This document shows positions 35,544 to 46,366 of a stretch of DNA of 64,000 nt, piece after piece. Position numbers and translations under genes: made by a program. Under the pieces are notes generated by a model that saw only the letters and a list, made by a program, of their open reading frames with translations, did not search any database and was not told the DNA's origin. Positions within the stretch are counted from its first letter, which is position 1; every line of letters begins with the position of its first letter. Origin of the DNA: JAODBQ01 sp047602055 (GTDB lineage Bacteria > Actinomycetota > Acidimicrobiia > Acidimicrobiales > Ilumatobacteraceae). The stretch lies in contig JASGIG010000001.1 in assembly GCA_047602055.1 (NCBI GenBank), positions 3,906,001 through 3,970,000 of the forward strand. Reading direction: 5' to 3'.

Positions 35544-36821
35544 CTACTCCTCCTCGAGGAACTCCTTCAGGCGCTGGCTGCGCTGCGGGTGGCGCAACTT
35601 GGCGAGCGTCTTCGCTTCGATCTGACGGATCCGCTCGCGGGTGACGTTGAAGTACTTGCCGACGTCCTCCAGGGTGCGCGCCTGGCCGTCGTCGAGGCCG
35701 AAGCGCATTCGCACGATCTCCTGCTCGCGGTCGCTCAGCTCGCCGAGCGCCTCCTCGACGGCACGGGTGAGCATCCGCTTCGTCGCGATGTCGGCCGGCG
35801 TGTCGGCGGTGACGTCCTGGATGAAGTCGGTGAGGCTGGAGTCGTCCTCCTCCCCCACCGGCGCGTCGAGCGACAGCAGGTCCAGCGACATCCGCAGGAT
35901 CTCGCGGATCCGGTCGGGCGGCATGCCGCAGCGCTCGGCGAGCTCGTCGATCGTCGGCTCCCGCTCCAGCTCCTGATGCATCTGCCGCTGAGTGCGCAGC
36001 ACCCGGTTCATGCTCTCGACCATGTGCACGGGGATGCGGATGGTGCGTGCCTGATCGGCGATGGCCCGCGTGATCGCCTGGCGGATCCACCACGTCGCGT
36101 ACGTGGAGAACTTGAAGCCCTTGGTGTGGTCGAACTTGTCGACCGCCCGCATCAGCCCGAGGTTGCCCTCCTGGATGAGGTCGAGGAACTGCATGCCCCG
36201 CCCGCTGTAGCGCTTGGCGATGCTGACGACGAGGCGCAGGTTGGCCTGGATCAGCTCGCTCTTGGCACGCTGGCCGGCGTTGACCGTGCGCAACAGCCGG
36301 CGATGCGCCACGGTGCCCGGCGGCTCGGTGTCCAGCAGCACCGCGGCCCGGTTGCCGTCCTCGATCGCCTGGGCGAGGCGGCGCTCGTCGTCCGCGGAGA
36401 GCAGGTCGACCCGGCCGATCTCCTTGAGGTACATGCGCACGGTGTCGCCGGTGGACGACTCGCCGCTGGCCGCCTGGCGCTCGGCGCGCCGCCACCGACG
36501 CCGCACCAGCAGGCGCTCGGTGTCCTCGACGGTGATCGGCTCGAACACCGGGCGCACCGGCTCGGGCGGCGTGTCCTCGTCATCCGTGGCGGCGGCGCTC
36601 GGCTCCTCGCCGGGCTCGGAGATGCGGATGCCACGAGCGGCGAGGTCGGTGTGCACGTCGAGGAGCACGTCGCCGGTCAGCTCGACCTCGCGCAGCAACT
36701 CGGCCACCTCGTCGGCGGAGACCACGCCGCTCTCGCTGGCGCGCGCGACCATGCGGTCCCACTGCGCTTGTTGGCTCCCCGGAACGGGAGCCGATGCTGA
36801 GTGCTCTGCCGACTGGCTCAC
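35544..36821 (-). CDS. rpoD: Primary RNA polymerase sigma factor (sigma-70)
   Basis: 425-residue principal sigma factor. Region 1.1-like acidic N-terminus, region 1.2 (DTVRMYLKEIGRVDLLSA), region 2 (LIQANLRLVVSIAKRYSGRG, FLDLIQEGNLGLMRAVDKFD, KFSTYATWWIRQAI), region 3, and region 4.2 (YFNVTRERIRQIEAKTLAKL) are all present and in order. I place the start at GTG 36821, because it overlaps the stop that dnaG has in its other frame (GTGA) and is preceded by GAGGAGCGAG. As given, the same frame also continues upstream into dnaG without a stop. It recognises housekeeping promoters. Confidence 0.95.
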   Translation of the reverse strand: MSQSAEHSASAPVPGSQQAQWDRMVARASESGVVSADEVAELLREVELTGDVLLDVHTDLAARGIRISEPGEEPSAAATDDEDTPPEPVRPVFEPITVEDTERLLVRRRWRRAERQAASGESSTGDTVRMYLKEIGRVDLLSADDERRLAQAIEDGNRAAVLLDTEPPGTVAHRRLLRTVNAGQRAKSELIQANLRLVVSIAKRYSGRGMQFLDLIQEGNLGLMRAVDKFDHTKGFKFSTYATWWIRQAITRAIADQARTIRIPVHMVESMNRVLRTQRQMHQELEREPTIDELAERCGMPPDRIREILRMSLDLLSLDAPVGEEDDSSLTDFIQDVTADTPADIATKRMLTRAVEEALGELSDREQEIVRMRFGLDDGQARTLEDVGKYFNVTRERIRQIEAKTLAKLRHPQRSQRLKEFLEEE

Positions 36822-38570
36822 CCTCGCTCCTCGCTCCGTCGCTCGAGCCACCCTAGCAATGCCTCTGCGGACTCCTGCGTCGCAGCGGTCTGGTCGAGCT
36901 TCCTCGATCATCCGCTGCGCATCGCTGGTCTCACGCATCGATTCGGGGTCGGTGAGGTGGGTGCGCCGGGCGAGCTCGCGACGCACCGCCTGGGTGATCA
37001 GGGTGCGGGCTTCCACCTGCGGGTCGGCGTCGATGTCGGCCACCGCGGCTCGCTCCAACAGCTCACGCGCCTCGGGGTCCGCCTCCTCCAGCGCAGCCTC
37101 GATCGCGCCGCCGGTCGAGGCGACGGCGAGGAACGCCCGCCGGCAGGTCTCGTCGTCGAACAGCTCCTCCATCATCCACGGGGCGATGTCGTCCCAGCGC
37201 TGCAGCAACAGGGCGATGGCCACGAACTGAGCGTTCTCCGAGTGCCCGGCGCGGCGCACGACCGGAGCCCGCACGATCGGCCGCACCCGCTTGTGCGACG
37301 CCTCGACGAGGTCGCGCGCCGGCAGGCCGGTGTGCGCGGCCACCTGAGCCGCGTACAGGCCGCGGACGTTCGAGTCGGGGTGCTCGTTGACCACGTGCAT
37401 CGCCCGGTCGGCGAGACGTGCCCGCTCCTCGGGCGACGACGGCGCCCGGCCGGCAAGCACGCGCTGGACGCGGAAGCCGAGGAACGGCACGGCATCGCCG
37501 ACAGCCGCGGCGAGCGCGGCCGGGTCCGACACACTCAGCTCGCCGGGATCCTGGCCGTCGGGGAAGCGGGCGACGCTGACCTCGACCTCATACTTGCGCT
37601 CCCACTCGTAGAACTTGTCAGCCGCACCCTGCCCAGCGGCATCGGCGTCGAAGGCCAGCACGACCTTGCTGGCGAAGCGCTTCAGCAGGCGGACGTGCTC
37701 CTCGGTGAGCGCCGTCCCGCACGTGGCAACGGCCCGCGGCACCCCGGCGCGGTGGAAACCGATCACGTCGGTGTAGCCCTCGCAGACGATCACCTGGTCG
37801 GCGGCGACGACGTGCGCCTTGGCCCAGTTCAGCCCGTACAGCGTCTTCGACTTCGCGTAGATCGACGTCGCCTCGGAGTTCTTGTACTTCGCCGGATCCG
37901 CCGAGCCGGGCAGGATCCGCCCGCCGAACGCGACCGGGTCGCCGGTCTCGGTGAAGATCGGGAACATCACCCGGGCCCGGAACGCGTCCTGCTGGCGGTT
38001 GGCCCGGTTGGTGAACGCCAGCCCGGTCTCGCGCAGCAGCTCGCCGTTGACCCCGGCTCGGGCGAGATCGCGGCTCAGCTCGTCCCACGCATCCGGCGCC
38101 CAGCCGAGCTTGAACGTCCGCGCCACCTCGCCGGACAGGCCGCGGCGGCGCAGGTAGTCACGAGCCTCGCGGGCGTCGGGCGACGTCAGCAAACGCTCGT
38201 GGTACCAGTCGACGGCGCGGGCGACGACGTCGACGAGCTGCTTGCGGCGCTGGCGCTCACGGCTCTCGCCGCCGGTGGTGTAGCGCAGCTGGATGCCGGC
38301 CTTGGCGGCCAGCTTCTCGACGGCGGTGACGAAGTCGACGTTGTCGACGTCCTGCACGAAGCGGAACACGTCGCCGGACGCGCCGCAGCCGAAGCAGCGG
38401 TAGCGGCCGGTCTCGTCACGGACGTTGAACGACCCGGTGCGCTCGGCGTGGAACGGGCACAGCCCGACCCAGTTGCGCCCGACGCGCTTGAGCTGGACGT
38501 GCTCGCCGACGACGTCCGACAGGGCCAGCGTGGAGCGGACCCGTTCCAGGTCCTCCTCCACGATGGCCAT
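36818..38570 (-). CDS. dnaG: DNA primase, with an apparent one-base insertion near the 3' end
   Basis: Replicative primase of about 583 residues. The zinc-binding domain shows CPFHAERTGSF and RCFGCGASGDV; the Toprim core shows VIVCEGYTDVIGFHRAG and VLAFDADAAGQGAADKF. The start MAIVEEDLERVRSTL at 38570 is typical. The frame as given runs on into rpoD. If one G is removed at about 36898 the end becomes MIEELDQTAATQESAEALL and GWLERRSEERG with TGA at 36820-36818, a plausible DnaB-binding tail overlapping the rpoD GTG. The unshifted tail is Arg-rich and not protein-like. dnaG next to rpoD is the conserved macromolecular synthesis arrangement. Confidence 0.92.
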
Positions 38571-38623
38571 GTCGGCACACTACCGAGCGACCCGCGGCCG
38601 CTCCCGGGGCGTTACTTCGGCTG

Positions 38624-41292
<2,669 letters not shown>

Positions 41293-41354
41293 GGCCCGGC
41301 AGTCTACGGTCACGTGCAGGCGCGCCGGTGTGGATGATCCGTAGGATCGGGCGC

Positions 41355-42575
41355 ATGGCCGCAGCGACACCGACGTTCCGGCTGTTCGGCTTCCCGGTGC
41401 ACGTCCGGCCGGGCTTCCTGCTGCTGCTGGTCCTCGTCGTCGCGGTCAACGGCACGTCGCTGGGGCTGTGGCTGGCGTTGTTCCTCGCCGCGTTCACGTT
41501 GCTCCACGAGCTGGGCCATGCGCTCGCCGCACGGGCCACCGGCGCCAAGTCGGAGATCGCCCTCGACTTCCTGTACGGCTACGCGTCGTTCGTGCCGACC
41601 CGGCACCTGAAGCGCTGGGAGCGCGCCGGCATCTCCGTCGCCGGGCCGGCCGTGCAGATCGCCCTCGGCGTCGCCGGCCTGTTGCTGGCCGGCGCGAACC
41701 CGCTCGATCCAAACCGCGGCTGGACCGACGTGCAGTTCGCGCTGTGGTGGGCCGGGCCGGTGATCGGCGCGCTGAACCTCGTCCCGGTGCTGCCGTTCGA
41801 CGGCGGCAACATCGCCGAGGCCGGGCTCGAAGCGCTGCTGCCGCGTAGGACCGCGCACACGGTGATGATCTACGCCAGCCTGGCGATCACCGGCACCGCG
41901 GCGGTGCTGCTACTGCTCAGCCCGCGGTGGCGCTCGCTGGGCGTGTTCGCGATGGTCCCGCTGATCGGCCAGCTGCAGATGCTCGCCCACGTGCGCGCCA
42001 CCACCGGCTCGCGCCCGCGGGAGCTGGACAGCGCCAGCCTGTTCGCCGCCGGCGAGGCGGCGGCGTGGCGCGAGCACCGCGTCGACAGGTTCGTCGCCGG
42101 GCAACTGCCCTCGCCGTGGTATCGGGCGCACCAGCAGCTCACCCAGGGACACCCCGACATCGCTCGCCAGCTGCTCGTCGCCGACTTCGCCGAGCAGGAC
42201 GCCCCCGACTGGTGGCCACCCGACGCCGCGCCGGAGATGGCCCTCGACGACCTCGTCCACCTCCTCGGCGACCCGCTGCCGGTCGGACGCACCTACAGCG
42301 AGTTCGTGCTCGCCTCGGTGCTGCTGCGCCTCGGCGACTTCGAGCGGGCCGCGAGCTACGCGGCCGCGGCGTACGCGCGCGAGCCGTCGCCGATGCTGGC
42401 CGTGTGCGTGTCGCGCGCCGCGGCGGCGCTCGGCGACCGGGCCGTGGCGCTCGGCTGGCTGCGCGCCGCGGTTGGCGACGGCCCACCGTCGGACGGCCTG
42501 CGCCACGCCGCCGACAACGCCCCCGAGTTCGACGCGCTCCGCCACGACCGCGAGTTCCAAGCCCTCACGCACTGA
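41355..42575 (+). CDS. M50-family site-2 protease-like membrane metallopeptidase
   Basis: 406-residue intramembrane zinc protease-like protein. The zinc motif HELGH is at residues 51-55 inside the second hydrophobic segment, and the second metal motif NLVPVLPFDGG lies near residue 150. Several more hydrophobic segments follow (e.g. TVMIYASLAITGTAAVLLLL). The C-terminal 190 residues are soluble and helical with TPR-like character (FVLASVLLRLGDFERAASYAAAAY), an addition to the minimal peptidase. The ATG at 41355 starts MAAATPTFRLFGFPVHV. The substrate is unknown. Confidence 0.85.
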   Translation: MAAATPTFRLFGFPVHVRPGFLLLLVLVVAVNGTSLGLWLALFLAAFTLLHELGHALAARATGAKSEIALDFLYGYASFVPTRHLKRWERAGISVAGPAVQIALGVAGLLLAGANPLDPNRGWTDVQFALWWAGPVIGALNLVPVLPFDGGNIAEAGLEALLPRRTAHTVMIYASLAITGTAAVLLLLSPRWRSLGVFAMVPLIGQLQMLAHVRATTGSRPRELDSASLFAAGEAAAWREHRVDRFVAGQLPSPWYRAHQQLTQGHPDIARQLLVADFAEQDAPDWWPPDAAPEMALDDLVHLLGDPLPVGRTYSEFVLASVLLRLGDFERAASYAAAAYAREPSPMLAVCVSRAAAALGDRAVALGWLRAAVGDGPPSDGLRHAADNAPEFDALRHDREFQALTH

Positions 42576-42580
42576 GCGTT

Positions 42581-42736
42581 TCGCCCTCGGGCCGTGCGAT
42601 TCGAGATGTGCGCACTCGCCCTCGGGCCGTGCGATTCGAGATGTGCGCACCGGCACCGCACATCTCGAATCGCGTCCAGCGGACCGCCGAGTGCGATTCG
42701 AGATGTGCGCACGGGGACGGCGAATCTCGAATCGCG
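42581..42736. repeat. Cluster of short palindromic repeats (family A)
   Basis: Three direct copies of GTGCGATTCGAGATGTGCGC plus AC (42594-42615, 42629-42650, 42691-42712) and two inverted, shorter copies (42658-42674 and 42720-42736). The first two belong to a 35-base direct repeat (42581-42615, 42616-42650). Copies 2/3 and 4/5 can fold into hairpins. The cluster fills the gap between two convergent genes, where it could end transcription from both sides. The same core appears again at 51259-51366. Confidence 0.9.
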
Positions 42737-42781
42737 CCGGTGCTCGGCTCCGGCCGATGACGACGGCATCAAGGAGCGATG

Positions 42782-43123
42782 TCAGACCTGGGCGGCGAGC
42801 TTCTTCGGGGCGATCAGGCAGTAGCTGGTGCGGATCAGCTCGTCGACCTCCGGCCAGTCCACCCGGCCGGTCGACAGGTCGAGGCGGATCCAGCCACCAC
42901 GGGCCAGGTACGGCGCCGGCGTGACGCGAGGGTCGGCGAGCAGCGCCGGCAGCTCGTCACGGTCGGCCTTGACCGTCAAGCTGCCACCGTCGCCCGGGAA
43001 GCAGAAGATCTTCTTGCGCACCCGGAAGTTGACGTCGGTGCCCCACGTGACCTCCTCGGTCACTTCGGGCAGGGCCATGCACAGCGCCCGGATCTTCTCC
43101 AGCTGGCGCTCGTGGCGCTTCAT
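42782..43123 (-). CDS. MmcQ/YjbR family protein
   Basis: 113-residue protein of the MmcQ/YjbR family: IRALCMALPEVTEEVTWGTDVNFRVRKKIFCF, then SLTVKADRDELPALLADPRV, YLARGGWIRLDLS and ELIRTSYCLIAPKKL, shown here in parts. The CyaY-like fold is expected; biological role unproven. The ATG at 43123 overlaps the stop of the YgfZ gene (ATGA), so the two are co-translated. It is a paralogue of the gene at 33834. Confidence 0.87.
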   Translation of the reverse strand: MKRHERQLEKIRALCMALPEVTEEVTWGTDVNFRVRKKIFCFPGDGGSLTVKADRDELPALLADPRVTPAPYLARGGWIRLDLSTGRVDWPEVDELIRTSYCLIAPKKLAAQV

Positions 43124-43875
43124 CGGGGGAACGCCTCGACGCCGCGACGGATGCGCGCCAGCACCTGTGTCGTGCCGACCGACGTGATCGTGCCGATCGC
43201 CGTCCCGTCATGGACGACCTCGCCACCGACGACGTCGCCCGCGGCGCGGTCGAGGACGACGAGGTGGAACGGGGCCGACGAGCCGCGGCTGTCCATCCGC
43301 TCGACCAGCTCCTGACCCGGGTAGCAGCCCTTGGTGAAGCTGACCGCCTCGGCGACGACGCCGGTCTCGGCCGGGATCGTCTGGCCCGGCACGATCTCGG
43401 CGCCCATCGCCGGCCAGCCGGCGGAGATGCGGGCATCCTCGTGGTCCGTCACGCTCCCGGCAGCCGCACCCGCCGGCGGGGCGACGCCTGCACCGAGCAG
43501 GTCGACGCCGCCGCCCCAACCGACGATCCCGCCGCCGACCGCGCCGGCGTCGCCACCGCGCACCGCGATGCAGCGCCAGTCCAGCGGCTCGATCTCCGCG
43601 TTCACCCGGATCTTGAAGCGGTTCAGCCGGGCGACGAGCACCTCACCGAAGCCGCGGTCGGTGTCGAGCACGAGCTCGTCGTCGGCCGTCCGCCACACCC
43701 GCAGCAGCACGTCGACCTTGCCCGTCGGTTGAAGGACGAACGACCACGCGCTGGCGCCGACGGCCAGCGCGGCGACGTCCTGCGACAGCTGCGAGTGCAG
43801 ATACGTCACGGCATCCGGCCCGTGGACGCGCACCACGTCGCGATCGGGTGAGAACCAGAACATGCCGTCAGTCAA
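43120..43875 (-). CDS. YgfZ/GcvT-like folate-binding protein
   Basis: 251-residue tetrahydrofolate-binding protein of the YgfZ (IBA57-like) family, which supports assembly or repair of iron-sulfur proteins. The signature K-G-C-Y-x-G-Q-E is present as KGCYPGQELVERMDSRG; the N-terminal part has VHGPDAVTYLHSQLSQDV. A Gly/Ala-rich loop (residues about 107-145) is longer than usual. The ATG at 43875 is used; an ATG four codons later is possible. It is followed by the MmcQ-like gene with an ATGA overlap. Confidence 0.9.
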   Translation of the reverse strand: MTDGMFWFSPDRDVVRVHGPDAVTYLHSQLSQDVAALAVGASAWSFVLQPTGKVDVLLRVWRTADDELVLDTDRGFGEVLVARLNRFKIRVNAEIEPLDWRCIAVRGGDAGAVGGGIVGWGGGVDLLGAGVAPPAGAAAGSVTDHEDARISAGWPAMGAEIVPGQTIPAETGVVAEAVSFTKGCYPGQELVERMDSRGSSAPFHLVVLDRAAGDVVGGEVVHDGTAIGTITSVGTTQVLARIRRGVEAFPR

Positions 43876-43904
43876 CCATCACACGGTCCTGGCACACTGG
43901 ACGC

Positions 43905-44474
43905 ATGTCCGAGCCGTACGAGGTGGCGACGCCGAAGCTCGATGCGCGCACCGACGGCGCCGCCCGGCAGTTCGCCTCGTTCCTCGACACGACGCTGCAG
44001 CGCCTGTCGTCGCTGGCGTTCGGCGTGGCCACCGTCGCCGTCGTCATCGGCGCGGCCACGTACGCCACCGGCTTCTGGGCGTTCGACGGCTCGTCGCGCA
44101 CGGCGTGGATGTTCGTCGGCGCGGCGATCTGCGCGATCCCCGTCGTCGCCGGGATCGCGGCGTGGCTGTTCGTGCATCGCACCGTGCACCACGTTCCGCG
44201 CCTGCTCGCCGACGTGCGCTCGCTGCTCGGCCAGTCCAAGCAGGCGTTCGCGGTCGTCATCGACCACGACTCCGGCCAACCCGTCGCCACCACGGCACGC
44301 AGCCTCACCAAGCTCAGCGGCACGATGCAGGGCGCCCCGGAGATGTACCCGTCCCTGCGCGCCGCCGTCGCCGCGGGGATGAAGGTGCCCGGCCTGGTCG
44401 CGCTCGCCGTCGTGTCGGCCCTGCTGATCGGCGCCTTCGGCACGATCCTGCTGCTCGTCGCCCTCCTTGGATAG
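43905..44474 (+). CDS. Uncharacterised membrane protein
   Basis: 189-residue protein I do not recognise. Hydrophobic segments are at residues about 37-60 (LAFGVATVAVVIGAATYATGF) and 68-92 (TAWMFVGAAICAIPVVAGIAAW), and a third is at the C-terminus (VALAVVSALLIGAFGTILLLVALLG in two parts). The central part, with VPRLLADVRSLLGQSKQAF, is soluble and likely cytoplasmic. The ATG at 43905 follows the divergent YgfZ gene by about 30 bases. No catalytic motif is seen. Confidence 0.75.
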   Translation: MSEPYEVATPKLDARTDGAARQFASFLDTTLQRLSSLAFGVATVAVVIGAATYATGFWAFDGSSRTAWMFVGAAICAIPVVAGIAAWLFVHRTVHHVPRLLADVRSLLGQSKQAFAVVIDHDSGQPVATTARSLTKLSGTMQGAPEMYPSLRAAVAAGMKVPGLVALAVVSALLIGAFGTILLLVALLG

Positions 44475-44729
44475 CGCCACGTCGGCGCCCTGTCCCGTGC
44501 TCGGAGCAAGATGTCCGCGTGGAACGGACGTTGACCCAGCTGATCGACATCAATCGGGCGGTCGCCGCGGCCTTCGACGAGCGCGAGCGGAAGGCATGGA
44601 CCGTCGAGACGCTGATGATCGAACTGTCCAAGCAGGTCGGCGACCTGGCACGGGCCGTGCTGACCACCGAGGGCTACTACCTCGCTGACCGAGACGGCAG
44701 CGCCGCCTATCAGGCCGGAAAGGGCCGCC

Positions 44730-46181
44730 GAGGATGTCCCGCTTGTTGTTGAAGTGGGGTGGTGATCCGGTTGTTGCTCAGGCAACGGCTTGATCGTAGT
44801 TGGCGGGTGTGACGGGGTTGATGGTGTGGCCGATCAGCTCGACGAGGTTGGTCATTTGGGTGTGGCCGTGGACGCGTCGGAACGAGCGTTGGGCTTCGAT
44901 CATCCCGGTCGTGATCCAGCGTTTCTTCATGTCGCCGTCGCGCCAGTGCTTCACGCGGCCGGTGACGACCCGGACGGTAGAGATCATCGACTCGATGCAG
45001 TTCGTGTTCGTCAACGACCGCCGAAGCGCACCGGTGACACCGAGTCGAGCGACGGTGAACATCTCCTCGAGCCCTTCGAGCAGCGACCCGGCCGCGTCGG
45101 GGTGATCGCTCTTCAACTGTGCGGCGAGCCGGCGTGCGTCACGCAGCCCGGCGTCGGTGTCGGCGTTCGCGAAGATCCCGGCAAGCCGCTTGTCCATCGC
45201 CTTACGGCGAGCCACGGGCAAGTACTCGGTCACGTTCCTGCGCTTGTGGAGGGTGCAGCGTTGCACGAGCGCCTTGGTGCCGAACACCTTGGCGACCGCC
45301 GAGCGCAACGCCTTCGACCCGTCCAACACGGCGAGGATCCCGTGCTCGAAGCGCAGGCCTCGGTCGACGAGATCGGCGAGCAGATCGGTGACGACGACCT
45401 TGTTCTCGGTGTCACCCAGCCGCAACCCGACCGGCACCTTCGTCCCGTCGGCGGTGATGATCAGGGCGACGACGATCATCTCGCCGGCGATATTCAGCCC
45501 GTCGATCATCACCACCGCTGTCTCCAACGCGGACAGGTCCGCTTCAAGCAGCTCGGCGACTGCGGCGGTCGTCGCGGCGACGAAGCGGCGTGACACCGCC
45601 GACTTCGACACCGCCGTCCCAACCTGGCCGACCGGTTCAGCGACCAGCTCATGACGTCGCGTGGCGACACCGGCGAGCATCCGCTCGACAACGACCTGAC
45701 GCAACAGATCCTCACTGGCGAACGTCGCCCACGTGTCCAGCTCGACCTCGCCGCCGTCGACGTAACGGCCACGCGGTCGCTCCACGCTGATCTTGCGGGC
45801 ACCGAGCACAACCTGACCCTTGGTCGTGCCGTGCCAGTTCCCGACCCGCTCGTCGAGCTTGGCGTGCTTCGCGCCGACGATCCCAGCGAGCTCGGCGTCG
45901 AGCATCTGGCGCATCACCACCAGACCCGCCGCAGTCGACAACGCGAGCAGCCCTTCTCTCATCGCCACGGCGACATCGGCCATCGCAACGGTTGCTTCCA
46001 ACGGCAGACCAGCCAACTCGCCAGCCGCCTGCGGGGTCGTGATCTTCACGACCGGTACCTTCTTGGACACGGTGATCCCTCCTCCTTCGGAGCGTCTTGG
46101 TAGGACCCCCGAACGATGCCAGCAACGGCACCGCCCGGGGAGGGATCACCACCTCACTTCAACAGAACCCGGGACAACCTC
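44730..46181 (-). mobile_element. IS256-type (mutator) insertion sequence in the MazG-like gene
   Basis: A 1452-base element flanked by the 8-base direct repeat GGGCCGCC (44722-44729 and 46182-46189). Both ends read inward from GAGG-TGTCCCG and share TGTTGAAGTG-GGTGGTGATCC, giving imperfect inverted repeats of about 45 bases. It contains one transposase gene on the minus strand. Intact ends, gene and duplication suggest a recent insertion. Confidence 0.92.
44778..46070 (-). CDS. IS256-family (mutator-type) transposase
   Basis: 430-residue DDE transposase of a different subgroup from the one at 17599. Catalytic acids appear in VMIDGLNIAGEM, LAVLDGSKAL and NTNCIESMISTVR; the cysteine/histidine region is VQRCTLHKRRNV. 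The N-terminal part includes NWHGTTKGQVVLGARKISVERPRGRY in two pieces. Length is normal for the family. The ATG at 46070 is preceded by a GGAGG-like site. Confidence 0.95.
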   Translation of the reverse strand: MSKKVPVVKITTPQAAGELAGLPLEATVAMADVAVAMREGLLALSTAAGLVVMRQMLDAELAGIVGAKHAKLDERVGNWHGTTKGQVVLGARKISVERPRGRYVDGGEVELDTWATFASEDLLRQVVVERMLAGVATRRHELVAEPVGQVGTAVSKSAVSRRFVAATTAAVAELLEADLSALETAVVMIDGLNIAGEMIVVALIITADGTKVPVGLRLGDTENKVVVTDLLADLVDRGLRFEHGILAVLDGSKALRSAVAKVFGTKALVQRCTLHKRRNVTEYLPVARRKAMDKRLAGIFANADTDAGLRDARRLAAQLKSDHPDAAGSLLEGLEEMFTVARLGVTGALRRSLTNTNCIESMISTVRVVTGRVKHWRDGDMKKRWITTGMIEAQRSFRRVHGHTQMTNLVELIGHTINPVTPANYDQAVA

Positions 46182-46366
46182 GGGCCGCCTCGGCAACGAG
46201 TTGGCCGACATCCTCTACTGCGTCTTGCGCGTCGCCGACCACTACGACGTCGACGTGGAGGAGGCCCACCTCACCGCTCGACGTGCGGAGTGGCAGCTCC
46301 TCCGTCCGGACACGATGCCGCCGTGGGTGACGGCGACCGAACCGTGAGCTCGCCGCCGTCTCACTG

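Larger units (their letters stand above)
44519..46347 (+). pseudogene. MazG-like nucleotide pyrophosphohydrolase gene, split by an IS256-type element
   Basis: Removing 44730-46181 and one target copy joins AAYQAGKGR to LGNELADILYCVLRVADHYD in frame, giving a 122-residue MazG-like protein (GTG 44519 to TGA 46345-46347). The left part has IELSKQVGDLARAVL with the family's E-x-x-K-like helix; the right part has the E-L-A-D metal-binding helix. MazG-like enzymes hydrolyse non-canonical or alarmone nucleotides. Neither half alone keeps all metal ligands, so the gene is inactive in this sequence. Confidence 0.88.

Noticed and set aside
42581..42736. Possible CRISPR array
   Set aside because: The repeats occur in both orientations with very short, non-unique spacers and no cas genes are nearby; they fit intergenic palindromic repeats.
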